Source of the DNA: Viridibacillus arvi
GTDB lineage: Bacteria; Bacillota; Bacilli; Bacillales_A; Planococcaceae
Length of the DNA stretch: 64,000 nucleotides
Reading direction: 5' to 3'
Assembly: GCF_001274945.1 (NCBI RefSeq)
Contig: NZ_LILB01000001.1
Coordinates: forward strand, 1,675,111-1,739,110
The notes beneath the pieces were generated by a model. The model did not search any database, had not been told where the DNA came from, and saw nothing but the letters and a program-made list of their open reading frames with translations. Position numbers and translations under genes: made by a program. Below, in pieces: positions 56,561 to 64,000 of this stretch (position 1 is its first letter; each line of letters begins with the position of its first letter).

Positions 56561-57370
56561 ATGGAACATAAAGCTCTACGTAATGTCGAGAAATTGGCAC
56601 TCAAAAAACAAAAAGTATTTGATCAAAGCATTATAAAATATCTATTACGGGCCATGCTTGCAAGTGCATTTATTGGATTCGGTGTAATCGTCGCATTTAA
56701 AACAGGGAACCTATTCTATGCTGAACATTCTCCGGTAGCTTATCCAATTGCTGCTTTAACATTTGGTATAGCCATCGTTCTAATTGCTTATGCTGGTGGT
56801 GACTTATTTACGGGAAATACATTTTATTTTACCTTCACTGCTCTTCGTGGCAATATGCCATGGAAAAAAGTCATTCAAATGTGGATTTCTTCATATAGTG
56901 GTAATATTATTGGCGCGCTTTTTTTCGCTGGATTGATCTCCTTAACAGGTTTATTTGCTTCACATGAAGTAAATGGCTTCTTAATGAGTGTAGTTGAAGG
57001 AAAAATGAATACTCCAACTTCAGAACTTTTCTTCCGTGCGGTTCTTTGTAACTGGCTAGTTTGTTTAGCTTTCTACGTACCGATGGCATTAAAAGGCGAC
57101 GGTCCTAAGCTATTTACAATGATCTTTTTGGTATTTGGCTTCTTCATATCGGGATATGAACATTCTATCGCGAATATGAGTACATTCTCGATAGCTCTAG
57201 TATTAGATCATCCTGATGCAATTTCAATGGGTAAGGCTCTTCATAACCTCATTCCTGTAACATTAGGGAATATGGTAGGCGGAATAGTCTTCATGGCTCT
57301 ATTGTATTATTTCTTGGACGGGCCTAATTCGAACGATGAAGATGAATTCCAAGAAGATGATGAGGATTAA
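56561..57370 (+). CDS. Formate/nitrite transporter-family channel
   Basis: This 269-residue FNT-family (FocA/NirC-like) protein has six helices with the typical LASAFIGFGVIVAFKTGN, GGDLFTGNTFYF and VLCNWLVCLAFYVPMALKG segments and GYEHSIANMSTF near the fifth helix. It ends in an acidic tail (DEDEFQEDDED). It moves formate, nitrite or a related small anion. Start ATG with AGGAGG upstream. No formate or nitrite enzyme gene lies beside it. Confidence 0.9.
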   Translation: MEHKALRNVEKLALKKQKVFDQSIIKYLLRAMLASAFIGFGVIVAFKTGNLFYAEHSPVAYPIAALTFGIAIVLIAYAGGDLFTGNTFYFTFTALRGNMPWKKVIQMWISSYSGNIIGALFFAGLISLTGLFASHEVNGFLMSVVEGKMNTPTSELFFRAVLCNWLVCLAFYVPMALKGDGPKLFTMIFLVFGFFISGYEHSIANMSTFSIALVLDHPDAISMGKALHNLIPVTLGNMVGGIVFMALLYYFLDGPNSNDEDEFQEDDED

Positions 57371-57537
57371 TCTTTTACAAGAAAGAAAGAAATAAATGAA
57401 AGAAATTCAATAGTAACTTTTTTAGAATAAGCTAATCGAAAGCAACTATCTCTATGTGATCACACCTACAGCTATATCGTTGTCGTTGAAGGGATATCAA
57501 TCGCAGTATCTAAATTACAATTTTATAAGCTACACAC

Positions 57538-57575
57538 AAAAAAGAGATATCCTAATGAAAGGATACCTCTTTTTT
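57538..57575. terminator. Bidirectional terminator after the FNT and csp genes
   Basis: AAAAAAGAG/TATCC pairs with GGATA/CTCTTTTTT with one internal mismatch. It lies between convergent genes. Confidence 0.85.
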
Positions 57576-57591
57576 AGTTACATCATTAAAA

Positions 57592-57795
57592 TTAAAGTTT
57601 TACGATGTTTGTAGCTTGTGGTCCACGTTGGCCATCTTCAACTGAAAATTCAACTTTTTGACCTTCGTCAAGTGATTTGAAACCTTCACCTTGGATAGCT
57701 GAGAAGTGAGCGAATACGTCGTTTCCGCCTTCTACTTCGATGAAACCGAAACCTTTTTCTGCGTTAAACCATTTTACTGTACCTTGTTGTGTCAT
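57592..57795 (-). CDS. Cold-shock protein (CspA family)
   Basis: This 67-residue single cold-shock domain has RNP1 as KGFGFIEV (14-21) and RNP2 as DVFAHFSAI (26-34), with the full five-strand core. It binds single-stranded RNA and DNA and melts RNA hairpins, and Escherichia coli members act as antiterminators. Start ATG with GGAGGTC upstream. Its ~140-nt leader contains a complete intrinsic terminator hairpin, so autoregulation by antitermination is an attractive inference. Confidence 0.96.
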   Translation of the reverse strand: MTQQGTVKWFNAEKGFGFIEVEGGNDVFAHFSAIQGEGFKSLDEGQKVEFSVEDGQRGPQATNIVKL

Positions 57796-57838
57796 TTAAA
57801 TGACCTCCATTAATTGTATTAAATAATATCATATTTCT

Positions 57839-57911
57839 TCAAAAAAGAAAAAATTCACATATTACAAAAAGTATCAAAAAAAACACGATTACTCTTTGTA
57901 ATATGTGAATT
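57839..57911 (-). promoter_or_regulatory. Terminator hairpin inside the csp leader
   Basis: On the minus strand AATTCACATATTACAAA pairs perfectly over 17 bp with TTTGTAATATGTGAATT across a 26-nt loop rich in T, and is followed by TTTTTTCTTTTTT. It lies between the csp promoter and the csp start, about 45-115 nt upstream of the ATG. Confidence 0.78.
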
Positions 57912-57944
57912 AGTTGTATTCTTGCAATCGATCTTATTACATTT

Positions 57945-57973
57945 ATTATATAATATAAAATCACATTTGTCTA
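57945..57973 (-). promoter_or_regulatory. Promoter of the csp gene
   Basis: TAGACA (57968-57973) and TATAAT (57945-57950) on the minus strand are separated by 17 bp. Transcription would start about 140 nt before the csp ATG. Confidence 0.75.
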
Positions 57974-58243
57974 GTGCAAAAGCAAACTTATTATTTATCA
58001 ACAGGATATTTTTAGTTAATAAGTTGAATTCCAAAGATTAACTTGCATCAAGTCCCCCCGTGATAACAGTATGTTTTATCTCTCTTTCACTGTCATAAAC
58101 CACCAAATTTTTTAAACAATCATGAAGAACAGCAATTATATAAAAACACGGAAATTACGAGAGTTTATGAAGATATGTACTTAAATTAACCGGCAGTTAG
58201 TTTGAAGATAATCATAAGTTGGTTCATTTTGTTCCTAAAAACA

Positions 58244-58282
58244 CAATAACCATCTATCAGTTACTCTGATAGATGGTTATTG
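58244..58282 (-). terminator. Terminator of the SET-domain gene
   Basis: CAATAACCATCTATCAG pairs perfectly over 17 bp with its complement around a 5-nt loop. TGTTTTT follows on the minus strand. Confidence 0.72.
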
Positions 58283-58382
58283 AAGAAGTTTTAAAAATTG
58301 TTTTTCTTTATTTCTAAATTTCTCAAGTATAAAGTTGGTTCATATCGGAAGACGCATCGTCAATAACCTTCACTACAACTTT

Positions 58383-58760
58383 TTATTCCTCATTAAACCA
58401 CAGCTGATCTTTGTCATCAACGTCGCCATTATAATTAATAAGAATTTCATCTCCCGCTTTTATATCTGTATAAGCAAAGAAATCAAATGTGTGATTTTTA
58501 AAGTTAATCTCATACATTGCATTAGGTTCATAAGAATGATTAAACAACATTCCATAACCAAGAAGGATAGCAGATTGTCCTATCCCATACTCAAAAGCGT
58601 AATCAGCAAGTATAGTTTGCTCAATGTATTGATGCTGTTCGTTTGGATAAGAAATTACAGGTGCCTCATGTAATAGCTCTCCTTTTTGGATATCGCATGT
58701 AGCAAATACCCCTCTATTGAATTCTCCATCACTTAATGGAGATGTTTTTACTTCTATCAT
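58383..58760 (-). CDS. SET-domain protein (putative lysine methyltransferase)
   Basis: This 125-residue protein is essentially one SET domain. It has an N-terminal NRGVFATCDIQKGELL, the cofactor/knot segment MLFNHSYEPNAMYE (the NHxxxPN motif) and the C-terminal AGDEILINYNGD with the catalytic-region Tyr. SET enzymes transfer methyl groups from S-adenosylmethionine to lysine. No pre- or post-SET cysteine clusters are present. Start ATG with a weak GAGTAGGCG upstream. It stands alone with its own terminator. The substrate is unknown, and bacterial SET proteins of this size are poorly studied. Confidence 0.85.
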   Translation of the reverse strand: MIEVKTSPLSDGEFNRGVFATCDIQKGELLHEAPVISYPNEQHQYIEQTILADYAFEYGIGQSAILLGYGMLFNHSYEPNAMYEINFKNHTFDFFAYTDIKAGDEILINYNGDVDDKDQLWFNEE

Positions 58761-59172
58761 TTTTTCGCCTACTCACTTTTAAATTAGTCTTTCTAACTTT
58801 AACATTAATTTGAACTTTGAGCTCTTTTTTTTACTTTTAAACAACTTTATTATAATTTAAACATCTTTTTCGTCACAGAACGATTGAAAATATGTAAACA
58901 AAACCGTTTTAAGTAAATTTTCAAAACTTGTGAATCGCATCCTTGTGTTCTACTGAGATTGGCGCATAGCTTAATGTTGTTACTTGTTTTTCATATCCAA
59001 GCAGTTTTCAAAATACTGGTGCTGAACAATGAAAAAGGCAGACCTTGGAGATCTCCCTAGTTTTGTATAAGTTGGATTTCACTAAATTCTACACGTTTGA
59101 TAATTATTCGCGTATCAGTAAAGGACATATAAGTATATTCTACTTTTTATTTCCTCACCATAACTTTTTTCA
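58761..59172. other. Intergenic stretch, nothing recognised
   Basis: I see no coding frame with a credible site. A short GGAGATCTCC palindrome near 59056 lacks terminator features. Confidence 0.5.
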
Positions 59173-60588
59173 TTATTTCTTAATAATACCAAATTGATCA
59201 ATAATATAAGGTTTAGCTTTATTCTTATTTTGATCAATTTCATAACTTACGGCAGTCAGCTTATTTTTATCAATAGTGATGCCGACGAAGTTTTGAATTT
59301 GACTGCGGGCTGGACGGTCATTGTTGTCAGGATCTGGGCCATAGATTGCTGCATGATTTTCATCTGCTACTTCAAACAGTTTATAAAATGCATTTCCAAG
59401 CACAGGATCTTGATTTTTGTAATAAACTTTTGGTCCAGCAGTTGCAGGAATTAAATAAATTGAACCATCTGGATTTACAGTATACTCAATTTTTTGTCCC
59501 AGTTTAGTTTCACTAATTTTTTGGATTTTTGAAACTGTCCCTTTACTATTGATCGGTTTTGTTCGTGCATAAATATGGTCATGGCCTTGAAGAACAAAGT
59601 CGATATCAAGTTTCGCCATAAGTGGTGCAATCTGATTTCTCACACCATTTGGACCCATAATATCATCATCGGTTGCATGGTTAGATGTTGTGTACGGCCC
59701 TTTGTGAATATTAACAATAATCCATTTAGCACCTTTTGCTTTTGCTGCTTTTACATCTTTTTTCAACCATTCCACTTGTTTTTCTGAAAAGTTAGCGTAT
59801 TTTTCAGAGTCTTCATTACTATTAAGTACAACAAAGTGAGCGTTACTATAATCATATGAATAATAAGCACCTGTTTTAGTTGCTGATTTTTTAGGTGTAT
59901 CAAGATTAAAGTGGTCAATAAAAGCATAATTTTCATCTTCATGATTTCCTGCTGAAGGAACCAATGTCGTATTTAACAGGCTTTTCTGTGAGTGACCTAA
60001 TAGCCAATCCCACTGTTCCTCTTTAACGCCGTCATCCAGCAAGTCTCCATTGTGAACAATGAACTCGGCATTTGGAATCTTATCCATGGCTTTTGAAATT
60101 GTTTCAGCAGAAAGTACTGCTTCCTCTTCTGTTTTGGCTTGCGTATCAGCTAAGTCAATAAACGTAAATGCACCCTTACTTGGCGCTGTTTCAAATGTAC
60201 CCACTTCACTCCAACTACTCTTAGAAGCATCTCCGACACGGAAATAGTATTCGGTATCAGCCTTAAGACCAGTCGCTTTTGCTTTATGTACATATTCTTT
60301 CTTAGAATTTGAAGAGATAGTCTTCATTCCTTTAAATGTCATAGCTTTTTTAAAGTTTGGCTTCTTCCCTGTTTTTTTAATTACTTGTAAATCAGAGTTT
60401 TTTGAAGTTAGGGATGTATACCAAGTAAACCCTTTCGAACTTTTAGCATTCCCATTAAATGAGATAGTTACCTTACTGACAGTAGTTGAATTTGGTTTTT
60501 CTGCAGCAGAATACAGATTACCGCCCACTCCACCCACAATAGATAATGCTAGGGCAGTTGATATTACTTGCTTTGTGATTTTATGCAA
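59173..60588 (-). CDS. Secreted metallophosphoesterase with fibronectin-like N-terminal domain
   Basis: The 471-residue protein has a signal peptide (~1-28, ending in SAAEK) and a purple-acid-phosphatase-type N-terminal beta domain (~35-135; GLKADTEYYFRVGD). Its calcineurin-like metallophosphoesterase domain has metal ligands in FIDLADTQ, VHNGDLLDDG, PSAGNHEDE, VNIHKGPY and LQGHDHIYARTKP. It probably hydrolyses phosphate esters at the cell surface. Start TTG with GGAGGATG upstream. It stands alone. No Pho box was identified. Confidence 0.9.
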   Translation of the reverse strand: MHKITKQVISTALALSIVGGVGGNLYSAAEKPNSTTVSKVTISFNGNAKSSKGFTWYTSLTSKNSDLQVIKKTGKKPNFKKAMTFKGMKTISSNSKKEYVHKAKATGLKADTEYYFRVGDASKSSWSEVGTFETAPSKGAFTFIDLADTQAKTEEEAVLSAETISKAMDKIPNAEFIVHNGDLLDDGVKEEQWDWLLGHSQKSLLNTTLVPSAGNHEDENYAFIDHFNLDTPKKSATKTGAYYSYDYSNAHFVVLNSNEDSEKYANFSEKQVEWLKKDVKAAKAKGAKWIIVNIHKGPYTTSNHATDDDIMGPNGVRNQIAPLMAKLDIDFVLQGHDHIYARTKPINSKGTVSKIQKISETKLGQKIEYTVNPDGSIYLIPATAGPKVYYKNQDPVLGNAFYKLFEVADENHAAIYGPDPDNNDRPARSQIQNFVGITIDKNKLTAVSYEIDQNKNKAKPYIIDQFGIIKK

Positions 60589-60752
60589 AGAATTTCATCC
60601 TCCAATATATTAAACTATTACCACCCTTTCAGATAGCTATTTGAGTATAACATCGTAATTTATTGATATAGTTAACAAAATATTATTATATTGTAAAGAT
60701 TCATATTTTTAAGATAATTTTCCGGTTTCATAAATTATTCTTTTCTAAAAAG

Positions 60753-60790
60753 TAAAACTCATACGAAGAAAATTCCTCGTATGAGTTTTA
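60753..60790 (-). terminator. Terminator after the binding-lipoprotein gene
   Basis: TAAAACTCATACGA pairs perfectly with TCGTATGAGTTTTA (14 bp, 10-nt loop) 9 bp after the stop. Confidence 0.88.
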
Positions 60791-60799
60791 CTCTTATTT

Positions 60800-62407
60800 T
60801 TATTTTTGTTTTTGCATTCGGTCGTATGCTCCTTGAGCAGTCTCAAGATACGATTGTAACCCCATCTTATCAAGCGTTTTCTTATAGTCTTCCCACTTGC
60901 CAAAGTCTTGTTTTCCTGTAATGAAAGCAGCAGTCATTTCATCAACATATGTTTGAACATCTGTCATAATTGCACTTACCTTGTCGTTTTCGTCCAGTGT
61001 ATAGTTGAGCCCTGGAATAATGTCTTCATCTTTCATAAAGTAAGGTTTTGCTTTCGCAGAATTTTCAAATGTACTTTCTATTACCGGGAAGTATTTTTCT
61101 TTAACAATCCCCGGATAATAGCCACCAGGCCAAGTTAGGTATTGACTAATAGCTTGATCTTGATTTAAGCCTTTCTGATTATTAATGATTTCTGGTAAAT
61201 ACTTTAAGTTTCCTTCCGCATCTTCTTCATATGTGACTCCCTCGAAGCCCATGAAGAACATTTTACTACCTTCATCCCCATAGAAATGATCCATCCAGCG
61301 GACCATTGCTTCAGGATTCTTTGCTTTATCCGTCAAGACGAACATCCCAAGATTACCGAGTCCATTGGACATATCGTTAATAACACGTTCCCCCGTAGGA
61401 CCTTCAAGAACCGGTACACCAATATAACCTTTAAGTTTTTGTGTTTCTAGCGGGTTAACAGCACTCAGCATACCAAAATTCCCTTTCGATTCTTCGGCAG
61501 CAAATACATGTGGTTCGGTTGAGAACACATCTTTATTAATAAGCCCTTCCTTATATAGCTTGTGCAAGAATGTTATTAATTCCTTATACTCATCAGTAGT
61601 TGGAATAAAACGAAACTCTTCAGTACCTTCTTTAAAGTCTAAGTTAATATTCATATTTCCTTGTTTGTTCAAGCCATAGGTTCCACGCAAATAGCCTATC
61701 ATTGTGTTAATACCCCAGCCGGTTCCCCATCCAAGCTCATCTGCTTTGCCATTACCATTCGGATCTTGTTCTTTAAACGCTTTCAACACTTTGTATAATT
61801 CATCTAGCGTTTCTGGCTCCTTTAGATTTAATTTATTGAGCCAATCCTTCCTGATCCACGGTGTGTCGCCACGTAAAACATCGTACTCTGGATCATAAAT
61901 TGCAGGGAAACCATAGATATGACCATCCGCCATCGTAACACCTTGTTTCACTGAAGGATACTCCTCAAGTATTTTTTTGAAATTCGGTGCGTATTTATCG
62001 ATATAGTCATTTAATGGCAAGAATACACCCTGTTCTCCGTATTTGATCAAATCTGTTTTCGGTACAGCTGAAGCAAAGAAAAACTCAGGATAATCGCCCG
62101 ATGCAAGCATCAAGTTGCGTTTCTCTACCAATCCTTCTGTTTGTACAGTGTTCCAATTTACTTCAATGTTCGATATTTTCTCATATTCTTCCCAAAGCAT
62201 AAGTTTGTTCCAGTCTTGTGAAGCAAAGAACTTTGCCGCAAATCCATCGACTTGAATCTTTTCGTCCACAATTGGCATCCCTGTTGCATTTACCTTATCG
62301 GCATTAGCACTTTTTTCAGTAGTCCCTTCCTCACTCGAACAAGCCCCCAAAATACCCGCTGTTAACAATAATGTAGCTGCAACACTTGAAAAATATCTTC
62401 TCTTCAA
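60800..62407 (-). CDS. Extracellular solute-binding lipoprotein (LplA/LipO-like, polysaccharide ABC importer)
   Basis: The 535-residue lipoprotein (GILGAC, Cys23) has a family-1 solute-binding fold. FFASAVPKTDLIKYGEQGVFLPLNDYIDKYAPN and the DPNGNGKADELGWG loop are hallmarks of the large LplA/LipO-type oligosaccharide-binding proteins. Start TTG with GGGGGAGA upstream. It is downstream of a glycoside-hydrolase-like gene on the same strand. No permease is visible, so the membrane components presumably lie beyond the right edge or elsewhere. Confidence 0.9.
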   Translation of the reverse strand: MKRRYFSSVAATLLLTAGILGACSSEEGTTEKSANADKVNATGMPIVDEKIQVDGFAAKFFASQDWNKLMLWEEYEKISNIEVNWNTVQTEGLVEKRNLMLASGDYPEFFFASAVPKTDLIKYGEQGVFLPLNDYIDKYAPNFKKILEEYPSVKQGVTMADGHIYGFPAIYDPEYDVLRGDTPWIRKDWLNKLNLKEPETLDELYKVLKAFKEQDPNGNGKADELGWGTGWGINTMIGYLRGTYGLNKQGNMNINLDFKEGTEEFRFIPTTDEYKELITFLHKLYKEGLINKDVFSTEPHVFAAEESKGNFGMLSAVNPLETQKLKGYIGVPVLEGPTGERVINDMSNGLGNLGMFVLTDKAKNPEAMVRWMDHFYGDEGSKMFFMGFEGVTYEEDAEGNLKYLPEIINNQKGLNQDQAISQYLTWPGGYYPGIVKEKYFPVIESTFENSAKAKPYFMKDEDIIPGLNYTLDENDKVSAIMTDVQTYVDEMTAAFITGKQDFGKWEDYKKTLDKMGLQSYLETAQGAYDRMQKQK

Positions 62408-62494
62408 ATCATTCTCCCCCGTTTAGTCTTTTAGTTTTTTAGTCTGCCTATCATAACGCCTTTAACAAAGTACCTTTGTAAAGTTGGCAAACAT

Positions 62495-62522
62495 GCCTAT
62501 TTGCATAAAATTACAAATAGGC
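62495..62522 (-). terminator. Possible terminator after the GH110-like gene
   Basis: GCCTATTTG pairs with CAAATAGGC around a 10-nt loop. The downstream T-tract is weak. Confidence 0.5.
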
Positions 62523-62627
62523 TGACGCTACCTCAATCAGAATAATTACTTTTTCTCGAATAATAAATCGAATATAGAGACTGAAAAATGTGTTAAAAAT
62601 CACGTAACACTTGTGATGTGTCCCATA

Positions 62628-64000
62628 TCAATGTATCAGTCTACTTACTCTATTTTTTATGACGTTTTCTTTAATATTGCCCATCGGCATTTTTGAGAAT
62701 GAAAGCGATGTATTATAATTTTCTTCAAACTCATTATTTACTATTTTGACATTTTGGCAGCCAATCAATTCGAATGTTTTTAAATGTTTCTCTTCTTTTA
62801 TTTCCTCACCAACAATTGTTTCGGGTAGTAATGGATTTACTTCAGGTCGATAGGAATAAATATTGTTATTTGTAAAAGATAGCCCATCAACACTTTTTGC
62901 TACAAGAACTGATTCCTCTTCAATATAAAAATCATTGTCTTTAATCTTAATATTTTTGTGTATCGCATTTGTATATGGGGGGATATTATTTCCCATTGTA
63001 ATTGGGTCTATTCGTATCGCGGCATTTCTCCACTGTGCATTCCCAACTTTAGCAACATAAAATGTATTCGATTGTATTGTAATATCGGTAATCGGACCAG
63101 ACTCATACCAAAATTCAGAATCGTTCGATAAATATATCGAGTCCATGGCCATATGCTTAAATGTGTTATGTTCAATAACAACCTTTTTTCTTGTTGTACA
63201 TAGAATTCCTCTAGTTGAAATTGTTTCAAAGTGATTATTTTTAATGTGTACCGATGGTGTGAAGGTAATATTTTCAGCAACAAACAACGGTTCATTATTA
63301 CTTTTCTCTAATAATTCATCGGGAATTGGTTTATCAAACGTAACAGTCATTGAACGCAAGTCATTTCCATGTTGTCCTGGATGTGTAACGGCAACAACTT
63401 CATATTTTTCTCCCTCATCAGATCCAGTTGTCAATGTGTCTCTACGATAAAATACAACATGATTTCCAACATAATACTGAGGGAATCCCCCCTGCTGACT
63501 TTGTATATAAGCTAACCGAAGTGTGTAATCATCAATTTTCTCCTCAACTCGAGTAAAGGTTCCGTGAACATTGATTGGGTCATCATGTGCATGATTAAAC
63601 GTACAACCTTCGATATGAATATGCCCGCTAGCCCCAGATACATGGATTAAATCAGCATAACTTGATGTAAAACGTTCACTCTCTTTCCTTGTTTTAAATG
63701 TACAATCTATATAAGTAACATTATGTGACATTTGAGTTAACCAACCAAATGCGTGCATATAGTGTACATTTACTTTAGAAATAGATGTGTCTTTGCTTTC
63801 CCAGATAAATGCTCCTGCTGTCTCCCTTCTTGGAGTTGAGCAAAACTCGAAAACAAGACCTTGTTTATGTAAGAATGGTCTTCTATCGCCATAAAAAATA
63901 CGAATTATCGTATCACTCTGCTTAATAACCTTTTTTCGTTCTTCTGAAAATGGACCTAAATTCAGTGAATAACGTCTTGTTAAGTTTCTATCAGGATGAT
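62628..64000 (-). CDS. GH110-like right-handed beta-helix glycosidase (5' end beyond window)
   Basis: The frame is open to the right edge with no start codon needed inside the window, giving at least 457 residues of C-terminal sequence. Repeated Asn-rich rungs (VHIKNNHFETI, VVIEHNTFKHM, ITIQSNTFYVA, IKIKDNDFYIE, LSFTNNNIYSY, VKIVNNEFEEN) show a parallel beta-helix. FGWLTQMSHNVTYIDCTF and DLIHVSGASGHIHIEGCTFNHAHDDPINVHGTF closely follow the GH110 alpha-1,3-galactosidase pattern, including the DD pair in the active-site region. It likely trims galactosyl residues from complex glycans, with uptake by the neighbouring binding protein's system. Family call from memory of the motif. Confidence 0.75.
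   Translation of the reverse strand, partial: HPDRNLTRRYSLNLGPFSEERKKVIKQSDTIIRIFYGDRRPFLHKQGLVFEFCSTPRRETAGAFIWESKDTSISKVNVHYMHAFGWLTQMSHNVTYIDCTFKTRKESERFTSSYADLIHVSGASGHIHIEGCTFNHAHDDPINVHGTFTRVEEKIDDYTLRLAYIQSQQGGFPQYYVGNHVVFYRRDTLTTGSDEGEKYEVVAVTHPGQHGNDLRSMTVTFDKPIPDELLEKSNNEPLFVAENITFTPSVHIKNNHFETISTRGILCTTRKKVVIEHNTFKHMAMDSIYLSNDSEFWYESGPITDITIQSNTFYVAKVGNAQWRNAAIRIDPITMGNNIPPYTNAIHKNIKIKDNDFYIEEESVLVAKSVDGLSFTNNNIYSYRPEVNPLLPETIVGEEIKEEKHLKTFELIGCQNVKIVNNEFEENYNTSLSFSKMPMGNIKENVIKNRVSRLIH

Larger units (their letters stand above)
57796..58382. other. Gene-free stretch: csp leader and SET-gene terminator
   Basis: It contains the csp leader hairpin, the csp promoter and, at 58244-58282, the terminator of the SET-domain gene. 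I saw no coding frame between 57974 and 58243. Confidence 0.6.

Noticed and set aside
1-64000. CRISPR array, tRNA or rRNA genes
   Set aside because: No regularly spaced repeats, no cloverleaf with conserved TTCGA-type arms and no ribosomal RNA sequence were noticed on reading both strands. A covariance-model scan would settle small RNA genes.

Overview
The window comes from a low-GC, endospore-forming Firmicute of the order Bacillales. Three things point there: the conserved order ysoA-tig-clpX-lonA-ysxC-hemAXCDBL-spoVID-like-valS-folC, the Gram-positive ribosome-binding sites, and the frequent TTG/GTG starts. The content fits a Planococcaceae/Caryophanaceae-type bacterium, but I cannot name a genus from sequence alone.

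Layout. 1-4.3 kb: a membrane GGDEF protein cut by the window edge, then two adjacent folC paralogues. 4.5-7.5 kb: valS behind a T-box leader and a good promoter. 7.5-22 kb, almost all on the minus strand: a small membrane protein, a short SpoVID-like protein, the haem genes hemL-B-D-C-X-A (with a PerR-box-like site upstream of hemA), ysxC, lonA, clpX, tig and ysoA. lonB and ysxE, expected in the Bacillus subtilis order, are absent. 22-25.5 kb: a LysR regulator divergent from hutG and a GltS-type symporter. 25.6-31.8 kb: a cupin protein, a large catalase, a D-Ala-D-Ala carboxypeptidase and a two-domain glycosyltransferase.

32-36.5 kb is accessory. It holds a holin-associated-like protein, a LysM amidase, a small membrane coiled-coil protein, and an XRE repressor with an ImmA/IrrE protein. 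These two are divergent from an unknown 207-residue gene. The divergent promoter region carries two matching 18-bp operator-like sites, one of which fills the -35/-10 spacer of the unknown gene's promoter. This looks like a small phage-type immunity switch controlling an unrecognised effector.

36.6-50.8 kb is an L-rhamnose island. A sugar-binding lipoprotein, a sensor kinase and a YesN-type response regulator form a three-component sensor. An AraC regulator is divergent from a fucose/arabinose-isomerase-family protein. One long operon then encodes an ABC importer (rhaT, P, Q, S) and the catabolic enzymes rhaB, rhaM and rhaA. No aldolase is present in the window.

51-64 kb: pepF; an IS3/IS150-type insertion sequence with a nonsense-mutated transposase, apparently inserted in the loop of a transcription terminator; a nucleoside transporter; a FocA-family channel; a cold-shock gene with a terminator hairpin inside its own leader; a SET-domain protein; a secreted metallophosphoesterase; a polysaccharide-type binding lipoprotein; and the 3' part of a GH110-like beta-helix glycosidase. 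No tRNA, rRNA or CRISPR array was seen.
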